DNA of 64,000 nucleotides. It comes from Paenibacillus sp. NFR01 (lineage in GTDB: Bacteria; Bacillota; Bacilli; Paenibacillales; Paenibacillaceae). Position 1 is the stretch's first letter; every line of letters starts with the position of its first letter. Position numbers and translations under genes: made by a program. The notes beneath the pieces are model-generated. The model ran no database searches, had not been told where the DNA came from, and saw only the letters and a list, made by a program, of their open reading frames with translations. The stretch is from positions 899,309 to 963,308 of the forward strand of contig NZ_FOIK01000001.1 of assembly GCF_900111565.1 (NCBI RefSeq). The letters run 5' to 3'. Of the stretch, positions 51,443 through 60,189 are shown in pieces.

Positions 51443-52576
51443 TTACGAACGCCACCAAGGACTGTCGGGATAATTCTCCGCGCCGATCAGTACCGGTTCT
51501 CCAATGCGCGGCGTAGCGATCTTCGTTCCCCGTTTCGCCGCTTCCCGCACGGCACGTTCCACCGGATCGCGCCAGTCATGCAGCGCCAGCTTGAACGTCC
51601 CCCAGTGAATCGGGATCATCAGGTTTCCCCGCACGTCAATATGCGCTTGTACTGTGTCTTCCGGCACCATATGAATGGGCGCCCACCGGGTATTATATTG
51701 GCCACACTCCATAAGCGTAAGATCGAACGGACCGTATTTGTCGCCGATTTCCTTGAAATGCGGGCCGTAGCCGCTGTCGCCGCTGAAGAACACCCGTGCC
51801 GTTTGCCCGCCGATGACCCAGGAACACCACAGAGAACCGTTGCGGTCCGAGAGACCTCGCCCCGAGAAGTGGCGGGCCGGCATGCAGGTGAGGGACAACC
51901 CTTCCCAATCGGTGTGCTCGCCCCAATCAAATTCTTGAATCCTTTCCGGCGCAACGCCCCAGCGTACGAGATGGCAGGCGACGCCAAGCGGCACGAAGAA
52001 GCGGCCAACTTTATTTTTCAAACGCTGAATCGACCCGTAGTCCAGATGATCGTAATGATCATGCGAGAAAAGCACGGCATCGATTGGCGGCAGATCTTCA
52101 AGCTCAACCGGCAGTTTCTTAGAGAACCGTTTGCCTCCGAATGCGGGAAACGGAGAGGGGGCGTTGCCGAACATCGGGTCGAGCAGCAGGCGTTTACCCT
52201 CCAGCTCCAGCAGCAGTGCCGAATGGCCAAACCAGATGACTTTTCCGGCAATCCCTTCCGGATAAGTTGGAAGTGTCTGCAGAGATTCCGGCGATACCGG
52301 CTGCACCTGGATTTCCTGGTCCGGCGTCGTCTCATTGTTGCTCTTCATCATTTCACGCATGATTTTGAAGTTGTCCGCAAAGGTCAGCTTCAGAAACGTC
52401 GGAATCAGATTGTTGAACTTTCCCTTTTCGTAATGCGGGGATTGCTGCATCCGTCTTCGCGTGCTTTCGTTTGGCCGGCCTCCAAAGGTCGGGTAGAAGC
52501 GCAGAACGAGCATTGTTGCCACTACAAGAACGACAATTACAGCTAAAACAATGAGTAATGCTTTCACGACCGTCAT
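51443..52576 (-). CDS. Membrane-anchored MBL-fold hydrolase (NAPE-PLD-like)
   Basis: 377 residues. An N-terminal membrane anchor (ALLIVLAVIVVLVVATMLVL) precedes a metallo-beta-lactamase domain. The metal motif is SHDHYDHLD (HxHxDH), with GHSALLLELEGKRLLLDPMF before it and further His ligands in CMPARHFSGRG, SGDSGYGPHF and PIHWGTF. The arrangement matches NAPE-hydrolysing phospholipase D and UlaG-like enzymes. A phospholipid or lactone substrate at the membrane is plausible, but unproven. A very short spacing before the ATG leaves the exact start uncertain (GTG at 52567 is possible). Confidence 0.9.
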   Translation of the reverse strand: MTVVKALLIVLAVIVVLVVATMLVLRFYPTFGGRPNESTRRRMQQSPHYEKGKFNNLIPTFLKLTFADNFKIMREMMKSNNETTPDQEIQVQPVSPESLQTLPTYPEGIAGKVIWFGHSALLLELEGKRLLLDPMFGNAPSPFPAFGGKRFSKKLPVELEDLPPIDAVLFSHDHYDHLDYGSIQRLKNKVGRFFVPLGVACHLVRWGVAPERIQEFDWGEHTDWEGLSLTCMPARHFSGRGLSDRNGSLWCSWVIGGQTARVFFSGDSGYGPHFKEIGDKYGPFDLTLMECGQYNTRWAPIHMVPEDTVQAHIDVRGNLMIPIHWGTFKLALHDWRDPVERAVREAAKRGTKIATPRIGEPVLIGAENYPDSPWWRS

Positions 52577-52672
52577 CTCTTTTCTTATCTGTTTAAAATG
52601 CTTGGCAACATGAATCTTAACATAGCGGGAAGGCCTGCTTCAAACGCAGTGCGCAAGGATCGAAATGAACGA

Positions 52673-52702
52673 TTGACGGGGTCAAAAATGTACGATTATA
52701 AT
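52673..52702 (+). promoter_or_regulatory. SigA promoter of the GH51 gene
   Basis: TTGACG (52673-52678), an 18-nt spacer and TATAAT (52697-52702). The leader that follows is very AT-rich, with TTAATTAATATATATATTAA (52730-52740 region) just before the ribosome binding site. Confidence 0.75.
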
Positions 52703-52762
52703 ATTTATGTAATCACGAATTAATTAATATATATATTAACTAAATAGAGAGGGGAAAGTTGC

Positions 52763-55147
52763 ATGAACAACACACAACGTTTAACCATCCATACCGGACA
52801 AAAGGGAGCCGCGCTCGGCGATTTGTTCGGTATCTTCTTTGAAGATATCAATCATGCAGCCGACGGCGGATTGTATGCGGAACTGGTGCAGAACCGTTCG
52901 TTCGAATTTGATCCGATTGACCGGGCCGATTATCATGTGCTTACGGCTTGGGAGCTGGTGGAACGCAGTGGAGGTAAGGCGAGCCTAACCGTTGAATCTG
53001 AAGCTTCGCTGCATCCGAAAAATCCGCATTATGCGGTATTGGACATTGGGCAAGCGGGAGAAGGCGTAGGCCTGAGCAACGCCGGTTTCGGCGCAGGAAT
53101 TCCGGTGGTTGCCGAACAGAACTATCGCTTCTCCATGTATGCCCGCCGGGATGAGAGCCATGCGGAACCGGTCGTGGTGACCGTGGAGAATCCGAACGGA
53201 GAAGTAGCCGCCCGGGCGGAGATCATCGTCGACAGCACCGATTGGGAAAAATACGAGGTTGTCCTGTCTGCAAGCGTCACCGCACATGACGGCAAGCTGA
53301 TTCTGCTGACCGGCGGAACCGGCCGTCTGTATCTGGACATGGTTTCGCTTTTTCCGCTGGATACATACAAGAACCGCCCGAACGGGCTGCGCCGCGACAT
53401 CGCGGAGCTTCTGGCGGACCTGAAACCGAAATTTATGCGTTTTCCCGGCGGCTGCCTGATCCACGACGGCTCGCTTGATCCCGATGACCGCGACTCCATG
53501 TACCGCTGGAAAAATACGCTCGGCCCTGCGGCTGCCCGACCGTCCAAACGCAACAACTGGGGGTATAACCAGACGCTGGGGCTTGGTTATTATGAATATT
53601 TCCTGTTCTGCGAAGATATCGGCGCCAAAGCCATTCCGGTCCTGCCCGGCGGCTATGACCCGCATCACCGGCGCATCGTGCCGATTGACGAGCTGGGCCC
53701 ATGGATTCAGGATGCGCTCGACCTGATCGAGTTCGCCCGCGGGGATGCCTCCACGACATGGGGAGCGGTCCGGGCGGAAATGGGCCATCCGGAGCCATTC
53801 GGGCTGGAGTATATCGGGATCGGAAATGAAGAGGTCGGCGACCCCTTTTTCGAACGATATCCTTATTTCCACCGGGCGATCAAAGCCCAATATCCCGATA
53901 TCAAGGTTATCAACAGCAGCGGACCGTTCGCGGCCGGCGGGGAATACGAACGCGGCTGGGCGTCGGCCCGCGAGAACGGCTCGGATCTGGTGGACGAACA
54001 TTACTACTCCTCGCCGGAATGGTTCCTGGCGCATGCGGACCGGTATGCCGGTTTTGACGCCAATGGCCCGAAAGTATTCCTGGGCGAATACGCCACCTGG
54101 GGCAACACCTATTACAACGCGCTGGCTGAAGCGGCTTATATGACGGGGCTTGAACGCAGCGCGCATGCCGTCAGTCTGGCCTGCTACGCGCCGATGTTGT
54201 GCAACGTCGATTACATCAATTGGAAGCCGGATATGATTTGGTTCAACAATCATGAAGTGTTCGGCACCCCGAACTATTATGTGCAGCAGCTGTTTATGCG
54301 CCATCAAGGGGACCATTTGCTTCAAGTGGAAGCAGAAGGGCTCGAGAGCGAAGAGGTTAGTGAAAACGCGCCGATTGCCGGTTCCATTGCCCTTCTGGCA
54401 GATCATGCAGAAGTGTTCTACCGGGATATCGTCCTGATTGACCGCAAAACCGGCACCGAGCAGCAGCTCGGCAGTGAAATCAAGCTGAATTGCTCGCTGG
54501 AAGCGCAGGAGAATGGCACGGCGCAGCGGGAATTGCAGGTAGGTGCAATTGATACCTCAAGCTATACGCTGAAGCTGAAAGCGACCAAATTCTCCGGCGT
54601 CCGCGGGTTTAACATTGTCTACGGCATGCAGGATGAACAGAACCGTCTGGTTTGGGAGATCGGCGGCTGGCAGAATCAGGATACGATTCTTAGCAGTTTT
54701 GTTAGCGGCCGGGGCTCCGTTTTGACGCACAGCTTGTTTACGGTAGAAACGGGCCGCGAGTATGAGCTGGTGCTGGAAGTTGAAGGCAGAACGATCAGAG
54801 CGTACATCGACGGGGTTCTTGTGAATGAGGCAGAGGATAAGCTGCCGGTCATTAAACCGCTCTATTATTCGGCAAGCCTGGAAGAGGCTAGCGGAGACGT
54901 TATCGTCAAAGCGGTTAACATGCAGGAGCAAGCGGTAAGGGCAGCTCTGGAGCTCGCCGATTTACCGCCTGGACCGCTGACCGTAGAGGTACATGAGCTG
55001 TCGGGGCATGAGCTATCGGACGAGAATAGCTTCGAAGAACCGATGAGGGTACATCCGAAGGTCCGGGAATTTCAGGTAGAAGCGAATGCATTCGAGTATG
55101 ATTTTCCGGCGCGGTCATTGACGGTTTTGCGGGTGAAGCGGGGATAG
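52763..55147 (+). CDS. GH51 alpha-L-arabinofuranosidase
   Basis: 794 residues, no signal peptide, GAGAGGGGAAAG ahead. The N-terminus LFGIFFEDINHAADGGLYAELVQNRSFEF is the GH51 signature. A CBM4/9-like insertion covers about residues 60-200. The barrel carries acid/base Glu356 (IGIGNEEVGD) and nucleophile Glu442 (VFLGEYATW). The C-terminal part includes a laminin-G-like insertion (about 580-720) and a beta sandwich. It removes arabinofuranose side chains from arabinan, arabinoxylan or arabinogalactan fragments. Length is larger than the 500-residue Bacillus AbfA type and fits the two-insert class common in Paenibacillus. Confidence 0.93.
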   Translation: MNNTQRLTIHTGQKGAALGDLFGIFFEDINHAADGGLYAELVQNRSFEFDPIDRADYHVLTAWELVERSGGKASLTVESEASLHPKNPHYAVLDIGQAGEGVGLSNAGFGAGIPVVAEQNYRFSMYARRDESHAEPVVVTVENPNGEVAARAEIIVDSTDWEKYEVVLSASVTAHDGKLILLTGGTGRLYLDMVSLFPLDTYKNRPNGLRRDIAELLADLKPKFMRFPGGCLIHDGSLDPDDRDSMYRWKNTLGPAAARPSKRNNWGYNQTLGLGYYEYFLFCEDIGAKAIPVLPGGYDPHHRRIVPIDELGPWIQDALDLIEFARGDASTTWGAVRAEMGHPEPFGLEYIGIGNEEVGDPFFERYPYFHRAIKAQYPDIKVINSSGPFAAGGEYERGWASARENGSDLVDEHYYSSPEWFLAHADRYAGFDANGPKVFLGEYATWGNTYYNALAEAAYMTGLERSAHAVSLACYAPMLCNVDYINWKPDMIWFNNHEVFGTPNYYVQQLFMRHQGDHLLQVEAEGLESEEVSENAPIAGSIALLADHAEVFYRDIVLIDRKTGTEQQLGSEIKLNCSLEAQENGTAQRELQVGAIDTSSYTLKLKATKFSGVRGFNIVYGMQDEQNRLVWEIGGWQNQDTILSSFVSGRGSVLTHSLFTVETGREYELVLEVEGRTIRAYIDGVLVNEAEDKLPVIKPLYYSASLEEASGDVIVKAVNMQEQAVRAALELADLPPGPLTVEVHELSGHELSDENSFEEPMRVHPKVREFQVEANAFEYDFPARSLTVLRVKRG

Positions 55148-55180
55148 TTAATGGAGAAAGAGAAAATAGCGGAAGTGAAA

Positions 55181-55206
55181 CAGCGATGCTCGGGGGAGCA
55201 TCGCTG
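55181..55206. terminator. Terminator between GH51 and MarR genes
   Basis: CAGCGATGCT/AGCATCGCTG, a perfect 10-bp stem with a 6-nt loop, followed by TTTGTGTT. It lies between convergent genes. Confidence 0.8.
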
Positions 55207-55227
55207 TTTGTGTTAAATAAGTCTTTT

Positions 55228-55653
55228 TTACATATCCTTCAAATTATGATGCATCCGCTCCAGCATATCCGTCAGCACATCCAGCTCCTCGCCGCTGAAG
55301 CCGTCGAGCATCTGCCGGAGGAAGCCGGTGCGTTCCTCATTGTGGCTGATGATGGTGTTGCGGCCCTCGTCGGTCAGGCGCACGAAGGTGACGCGCTGGT
55401 CCTCAGGATTACGGCGACGGGAGACCATGCCTTCGGCTTCGAGCTGCTTCAAATGGCGGGTGATGGCCGCGCCGTCGATATGAATGGCTTTTTGCAGATT
55501 GCTTTGCGTGACTTCGTCGCTCGTGTACAGCTGATACAGCAGATCGTATCGCGAGGAGCCGATTCCCGTGCACCGTTCAAACTTGGGACTGAGCTGATTG
55601 CTCATTTTTTTCAGCAGAAATAATATCTTCTCTTGTTCCAACGAACAATCCAT
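55228..55653 (-). CDS. MarR family transcriptional regulator
   Basis: 141 residues with AAGGAGGG ahead of the ATG. The winged helix spans about 30-100: DEVTQSNLQKAIHIDGAAITRHLKQLEAEGMVSRRRNPEDQRVTFVRLTDEGR (read in segments). A Cys at residue 3 and CTG at 28 are candidate redox sites, as in OhrR/YodB-like sensors, but this is conjecture. It lies downstream of the nitroreductase gene in the same direction. The triple dyad at 56408-56449 before that gene is its likely operator. Confidence 0.92.
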   Translation of the reverse strand: MDCSLEQEKILFLLKKMSNQLSPKFERCTGIGSSRYDLLYQLYTSDEVTQSNLQKAIHIDGAAITRHLKQLEAEGMVSRRRNPEDQRVTFVRLTDEGRNTIISHNEERTGFLRQMLDGFSGEELDVLTDMLERMHHNLKDM

Positions 55654-55731
55654 GCGGGTTCCCTCCTTATGATGTGGACGTCATGGCTTCGTCCGATTAC
55701 GCCGGCTGCAAGCCCAGAATAAGTTAAGAGT

Positions 55732-56376
55732 TTACGCCCAAGTCGTCGTTGTGTCAACAGGCAGGCGGTAAGAAGTGAAGCCTTCACTTGCGGCTTTGCC
55801 GATGGTGAGCAGCATAACCGGCAAGAAACGTTCTTTGTCCAATCCGTAAGCTTCGGCGATTTGATCCTTCTCGTAGCCGCCGATCGGGTTGGTATCATAA
55901 CCATGCGCACGGGCAACGAGCATCAGCTGCATGGAGACAAGGCCGGCGTCCAGCAGAACAATGTCGCGCATAGCTTCGGCTGGCATAGTTTCATAATAAG
56001 GTTTGAATGCGTTCAATTGGTAGTCCTTCACTTCTTGCGGCATGTAACCAAGCTCAACGGCTTTGCCGTAGATTTCTTCTGCGTACTCAATGTTCTTCAT
56101 ATCGCCGAAAATCGCGATAACCGCCGAAGCCTGCAGCACTTTCTCTTTATTGAAACGGGCGAGCGGCGCCAGCTTTTCTTTGCCTTCATTGGTATCAATG
56201 ACCAGGAAACGCCATGGCTGCATGTTGATGGACGATGGGGCGGTGCTGGCTTCTTCGAGAATTTGCGTCATTTCTTCGCGGCTGATTTCGACCGATGGAT
56301 CGTAGGTCTTGATGGAACGGCGTCCGTAGACGATTTCGTTAAAATCATTGGTTTTTTGGAAGTTTTTCAGTGACAT
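55732..56376 (-). CDS. Nitroreductase family protein (YodC/NfsB-like)
   Basis: 214 residues with AAAGGAGAG ahead. FMN-binding RRSIKTYDPSVEISREEM is at the N-terminus, ASTAPSSINMQPWRFLVIDT follows, and PIGGYEKDQIAEAYGL lies near the C-terminus. This is the full-length nitroreductase fold that reduces nitroaromatics and quinones with NAD(P)H. It heads a two-gene unit with the MarR regulator. Its promoter region, shared with a divergent DHA2 exporter, contains three phased 12-bp dyads, indicating coordinated control of detoxification and efflux. Confidence 0.93.
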   Translation of the reverse strand: MSLKNFQKTNDFNEIVYGRRSIKTYDPSVEISREEMTQILEEASTAPSSINMQPWRFLVIDTNEGKEKLAPLARFNKEKVLQASAVIAIFGDMKNIEYAEEIYGKAVELGYMPQEVKDYQLNAFKPYYETMPAEAMRDIVLLDAGLVSMQLMLVARAHGYDTNPIGGYEKDQIAEAYGLDKERFLPVMLLTIGKAASEGFTSYRLPVDTTTTWA

Positions 56377-56407
56377 AAGGGTTCTCTCCTTTAATTTATC
56401 TTTTTAT

Positions 56408-56449
56408 TTGACAAGTCAATCATTGACTAATCAATAGTTGATAGGTCAA
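56408..56449. promoter_or_regulatory. Three 15-bp-phased MarR-type dyads in a divergent promoter
   Basis: TTGACAAGTCAA (56408-56419), TTGACTAATCAA (56423-56434) and TTGATAGGTCAA (56438-56449) are three near-identical 12-bp palindromes separated by exactly 3 nt. The region lies between the nitroreductase (minus) and the DHA2 exporter (plus). The likely binder is the MarR protein encoded at 55228-55653. Confidence 0.85.
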
Positions 56450-56587
56450 ATATACGCTGAACGGATTTGAAATGCAAGTGTATTTTTTATTCCCCTCAGA
56501 AACCGATCGAATGCAATTCATGGTAAAATCATTAAAGTGCGAAAACAATCGAATGTTATATTGATTTCAAAAAAGGAAGATGACATC

Positions 56588-57985
56588 ATGATCAGCCCAT
56601 CCCATTTCATTCATCATAGCCCTCCTGAACGCCTGTCCGCCCGCAAGGGTTACCATTGGCTTGTCGTCTCGACGGTATGCATCGGCGCATTTATGGCGGC
56701 GCTCGATGCGAGCATCATCAACCTGGCGCTGCCGTCTCTGGTTACGCAGCTGCATGTCTCCATGGCAACCGTGGAGTGGATCAGTCTCGTGTATTTGCTT
56801 ACGCTGGCTTCGCTCGTCATTCCTTTCGGCCGGCTCGCAGACATGTTGGGCCGTAAGTGGATGTATACCGGCGGCTTCACTGTATTTCTTGTCAGCTCGT
56901 TATTATGCGGACTGGCGCCAAGCTTCGGATTTCTTTTGCTTGCCCGGATTTTTCAGGCTGTAGGCGCGGCGATGCTGCAAGCGAACAGCGTGGCTATCAT
57001 TACAGCGGCGACTCCGCCGCAGCACCGGGGCAAGGCTATCGGAATTCAGGCGAGTGCGCAGGGCATCGGTCTCAGCCTCGGTCCGGTCATTGGCGGCGGC
57101 TTGCTGGCTATGGGCGACTGGCGCTGGCTGTTCTATATCAACGTTCCCATTGGGATTATCGGGACCATTCTTGGGGTATTGCTGCTTCCGCAAGACAATG
57201 CCAGGAAAAAGGAAGCGTTCGATCTCTGGGGCATGTTATTCCTCATTCCGTTCCTGATCTTCTTGATCTACATCTTGAATAACGGAACCGCGCTCGGCTG
57301 GGCCTCGCCCGTCATTCTCCTCGGTTCATTCACCGGACTGCTGGCGTTGACGTCGTTTATCCGGGAGGAGCAGCATGCCAAGGTTCCGCTGATGGATCTG
57401 GCGCTGTTCCGGAACCGAATTTTTATCCGCGGCAATCTGTCCGGGTTCCTATCCTTTACGGTGATGTACGGGGTACTGCTGCTCAGTCCGTTCCTGATGG
57501 AGACGGTCTTTCATGCAAACTCGGTCCGCGCGGGGCTCTACCTTTCGTTCGTTCCAATCGGAATGACGCTGATGACGCCGGCTTCCGGCTATTTGGCGGA
57601 TCGCTTCGGCATTCGGCTGCCGGCCATTTCCGGCATTGTCACGATTCTTCTGGGCTGCGCCTGTCTGGCTACCATTCAAAATGACGGAGACCTTGTCCGG
57701 CTGCTGCTTGGCTTAGGACTGGTCGGCGGAGGCATGGGCTTGTTTACGCCGCCGAATAACAGCAACGTGATGGGGAATGTTCCTCCTTCTAGACTCGGCG
57801 TGGCCGGAGCGACGCTCAATATGAGCCGGACGATCGGCATGGGTATGGGCGTTACGCTGGGCGGTGCGCTGTATCAGCTGGCTGGAAAGCTTTTTCCACA
57901 ATCAGGGCAACTCATGGCATTTCGGGCTTCGTTTATCTTTGGCGGTAACCTGTATCCGTCAGACGAATCCGACAAAATACGATGA
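56588..57985 (+). CDS. DHA2 family MFS exporter with truncated C-terminus
   Basis: 465 residues from ATG 56588 (AAGGAAG ahead). The DHA2 start WLVVSTVCIGAFMAALDASIINLALP, motif A GRLADMLGRKWMY and motif C-like GIGLSLGPVIGGGLLAMGDWRWLFYINVP mark a 14-helix drug/H+ antiporter of the EmrB/QacA type. The last helix is missing. After MAFRASFIFGG the sequence switches abruptly to a polar tail, NLYPSDESDKIR, and stops. No other frame continues the helix, so a deletion rather than a frameshift is likely. The pump may be altered or inactive. It is divergent from the nitroreductase/MarR unit and probably shares its operator array. Confidence 0.85.
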   Translation: MISPSHFIHHSPPERLSARKGYHWLVVSTVCIGAFMAALDASIINLALPSLVTQLHVSMATVEWISLVYLLTLASLVIPFGRLADMLGRKWMYTGGFTVFLVSSLLCGLAPSFGFLLLARIFQAVGAAMLQANSVAIITAATPPQHRGKAIGIQASAQGIGLSLGPVIGGGLLAMGDWRWLFYINVPIGIIGTILGVLLLPQDNARKKEAFDLWGMLFLIPFLIFLIYILNNGTALGWASPVILLGSFTGLLALTSFIREEQHAKVPLMDLALFRNRIFIRGNLSGFLSFTVMYGVLLLSPFLMETVFHANSVRAGLYLSFVPIGMTLMTPASGYLADRFGIRLPAISGIVTILLGCACLATIQNDGDLVRLLLGLGLVGGGMGLFTPPNNSNVMGNVPPSRLGVAGATLNMSRTIGMGMGVTLGGALYQLAGKLFPQSGQLMAFRASFIFGGNLYPSDESDKIR

Positions 57986-58055
57986 AGCGCATATCGAATA
58001 TTTCATATGATGTGCGGACGGGAAGAAATCTAACCGAAAGGGGAGTCGACCAAGG

Positions 58056-58457
58056 ATGGCACAGGTAAAAAGATTGGGCTACGGCCTCCAGGCACTGAAG
58101 CTGCTGGCGGAGCAGAACCGCCATATGAACAGCTCGGAATTGGCAGCGGCGCTGCATTGCGAACCGACCGCGCTGCGCAAGGTATTGTCGCAATTGGCAG
58201 AGCAGGGGCTGCTCGACGTCCGCCAAGGGCGGTGCGGAGGCTACAAGCTAAGCGTCCGACCGGACGATATTCCTCTGTCGGCTATCTATTTGGCTGTCAA
58301 GGATGAGGCTGCCGAGTGGCAGGGAATGCTCGATACCTTAAAGGTGAATGATTCAAGCGAAAAAGTGGAGACCGTATTCAAGCAGGTGCTAAGCGAAATT
58401 AACCAGGTGCTGGAACAGAAGCTCAGGGGTTATACGATTGCCGATTTACTGGATTAA
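58056..58457 (+). CDS. Rrf2 family transcriptional regulator
   Basis: 133 residues. The winged helix is at 1-75 (GYGLQALKLLAEQNRHMNSSELAAALHCEPTALRKVLSQLAEQGLLDVRQGRCGGYKL in segments). The three-cysteine Fe-S cluster motif of IscR/NsrR is absent; only scattered Cys remain, so it belongs to the YwnA/cluster-free group. The C-terminal helix probably dimerises. It follows the truncated exporter by 70 nt. A GCCGGC inverted repeat after the stop (58465-58482) lacks a T run and is a weak terminator at best. Confidence 0.9.
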   Translation: MAQVKRLGYGLQALKLLAEQNRHMNSSELAAALHCEPTALRKVLSQLAEQGLLDVRQGRCGGYKLSVRPDDIPLSAIYLAVKDEAAEWQGMLDTLKVNDSSEKVETVFKQVLSEINQVLEQKLRGYTIADLLD

Positions 58458-58550
58458 CAAGAAGGCCGGCTTTCTTGCCGGCTAAAATGTGCGTTAATTT
58501 GCACAATTAAATGAATCCGTTATACTACAGTTATAGGGGAGGATGTTTCG

Positions 58551-59195
58551 ATGAAAATCAAGTGGTATGGCCAGTCCAGTTATTTGTTGAAAAGCGAGGA
58601 GGGTACCCGGGTTCTGATCGATCCGCTGGGTAAAATGCTTGGATACAAAATGCCGCGGCTGACCGCCGATATTGTCATTGTCACCCATAATCACCGGGAC
58701 CACAATCAGGTACATATTGTAGACGGGGAGTATGTCCTGGTCGATAAAGCGAAAAAGTATGATCTGAAGAACGTTGCCATCCAGGGGATTCCGACGTTCC
58801 ATGACAAGGATGGCGGAGCCAAACGGGGGAACAACATTGTATTTGTGATCGAAATGGACGGTCTGCGGATCGTGCATTGCGGCGATCTGGGGCATACGCT
58901 GAGCGAAGAACAGGTAGCGGCGATCGGTCCGGTGGATATTCTGATGGTTCCAATCGGAGGGAAAATGACGCTGGACGGCGCAGAAGCCTTCGCTGTCGCT
59001 CAGCAGTTGAAACCGTCCATGGTCATTCCGATGCATTATTGGACCAAGGCATTGGGACTGCTGGGAAGATTCCTTTTTGAAAAATCCGACAGATTCCTGG
59101 GCCTCGTCGGCCGTCACCGCCACGAACGTAGGCTGATCGTGGATAGCCAAAGCCTGGAGCCGGAAATGACGGCCATCACGCTCGACTACAAATAA
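58551..59195 (+). CDS. MBL-fold metal-dependent hydrolase (UlaG-like)
   Basis: 214 residues. IKWYGQSSYLLKSEEGTRVLIDP is the UlaG-type start. The metal motif is THNHRDHN, with further ligands in IPTFHDKDGG, HCGDLGH and IPMHYW. This short, single-domain group is widespread and usually annotated as MBL fold or Zn-dependent hydrolase of unknown substrate. AGGGGAGGATG precedes the ATG. Convergent with the DeoR gene, with only 3 nt between stops. Confidence 0.9.
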   Translation: MKIKWYGQSSYLLKSEEGTRVLIDPLGKMLGYKMPRLTADIVIVTHNHRDHNQVHIVDGEYVLVDKAKKYDLKNVAIQGIPTFHDKDGGAKRGNNIVFVIEMDGLRIVHCGDLGHTLSEEQVAAIGPVDILMVPIGGKMTLDGAEAFAVAQQLKPSMVIPMHYWTKALGLLGRFLFEKSDRFLGLVGRHRHERRLIVDSQSLEPEMTAITLDYK

Positions 59196-59198
59196 AAC

Positions 59199-59975
59199 TT
59201 AATCTGCTGGCCGCTCCGTTTCGGACGTAAGCATTAGCGTGATTCCGGATTCTTTGAAGGCGCTGCGAAAAGGTTCGGCCGGCTTCTCATCCGTAATGAC
59301 CATGTCGATCAGCTCAAATGCGCATACCCGGTGAAACATGCTTTTGTTAAACTTGCTGGCATCCGCAAGTAAAATCACCTGGTTCGACCGCTTAATCATT
59401 TCCCTTTTCATGTACGCTTCCTCAACGGTAGTGGCGAATACGCCTTCCGGCGTGATGCCGCATGCCCCCAGAAAAAGCTTGTCTACTTTAATGTCTGCGA
59501 GCATTTCGATGGCCCGGGGTCCAAAGGCATACCGGTGCCAGCTATTGAGCTCGCCCCCCAGCAAATGCGTAGTAACCTCAGGTTTATCGCACAGCACCGC
59601 CGCGATATCGATGGAGTTCGTGACTACGACGTTATTGCGTGACTTCAGGAACTCTGCGGTGTACTGCGTGGTAGTCCCGGTATCCAGGATCAGATCCTCG
59701 CCGTCCTGAATAAGCGATGCGGCTACGCGGGCAATGGCCTGTTTGCTGTCGGCATGCTCCTGCCGGTCCTTATAGTTCTTGATGTGCTTGGAGGCTGCCG
59801 GAAGCATCGCCCCGCCCCGAATCCGCACGATTAAACCTTCTTGCTCCATCCGCACCAGATCGCGCCGTGCCGTATCGTAAGATACCTGATAAAGCGCGCA
59901 AATCTCTTCCATGCCGATCCTCATATGCGAACCCAAATAATCCACGATGGATTTGATCCGTTCTTCTTGCGTCAT
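59199..59975 (-). CDS. DeoR family transcriptional regulator
   Basis: 258 residues from the ATG at 59975 (AAGGTGG 5 nt ahead); an upstream in-frame ATG lacks a site. Residues 1-55 are the DeoR helix-turn-helix (ERIKSIVDYLGSHMRIGMEEICALYQVSYDTARRDLVRMEQEGLIVRIRGG in segments). The remainder is the sugar-phosphate sensor with LDTGTTTQYTAEFL and KLFLGACGITPEGVFATTVEEA. It is divergent from an IolW-like dehydrogenase gene. Palindromes in the shared AT-rich gap suggest control of that gene and itself. Confidence 0.92.
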   Translation of the reverse strand: MTQEERIKSIVDYLGSHMRIGMEEICALYQVSYDTARRDLVRMEQEGLIVRIRGGAMLPAASKHIKNYKDRQEHADSKQAIARVAASLIQDGEDLILDTGTTTQYTAEFLKSRNNVVVTNSIDIAAVLCDKPEVTTHLLGGELNSWHRYAFGPRAIEMLADIKVDKLFLGACGITPEGVFATTVEEAYMKREMIKRSNQVILLADASKFNKSMFHRVCAFELIDMVITDEKPAEPFRSAFKESGITLMLTSETERPAD

Positions 59976-60077
59976 CGCTGCCACCTTGTCCATAATCAAT
60001 TTCTTATATTGTAGTATCCGCCGTCAGGATATACAACACTTGAGTTGCAGAAATTATGACTGATATAAGCGAAATAA

Positions 60078-60155
60078 TTACATATGTAAGTTATAGACTT
60101 AAATAATCTTGAAGTAATTACGTATAAACCATATAATACTAGTAATTCGTAATTA
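60078..60155. promoter_or_regulatory. AT-rich divergent control region with palindromes
   Basis: TTACATATGTAA (60078-60089) is a perfect 12-bp palindrome. TAATTACGTATAA (60115-60127) and TAATTCGTAATTA (60143-60155) are related sites about 30 bp apart each. TATAAT-like -10 elements (TATAATAC near 60132) lie among them. The region separates the DeoR and IolW-like genes. Confidence 0.55.
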
Positions 60156-60189
60156 AAATAATTATACAATCTTGAAAATGAGGGATACA

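Noticed and set aside
56401..56449. TTGACA-like hexamers as multiple -35 elements
   Set aside because: Each TTGA belongs to a 12-bp palindrome at regular 15-bp spacing, which fits operators better than overlapping promoters.
58465..58482. GCCGGC inverted repeat after the Rrf2 gene as a terminator
   Set aside because: Only 6 bp and no T run on the plus strand.
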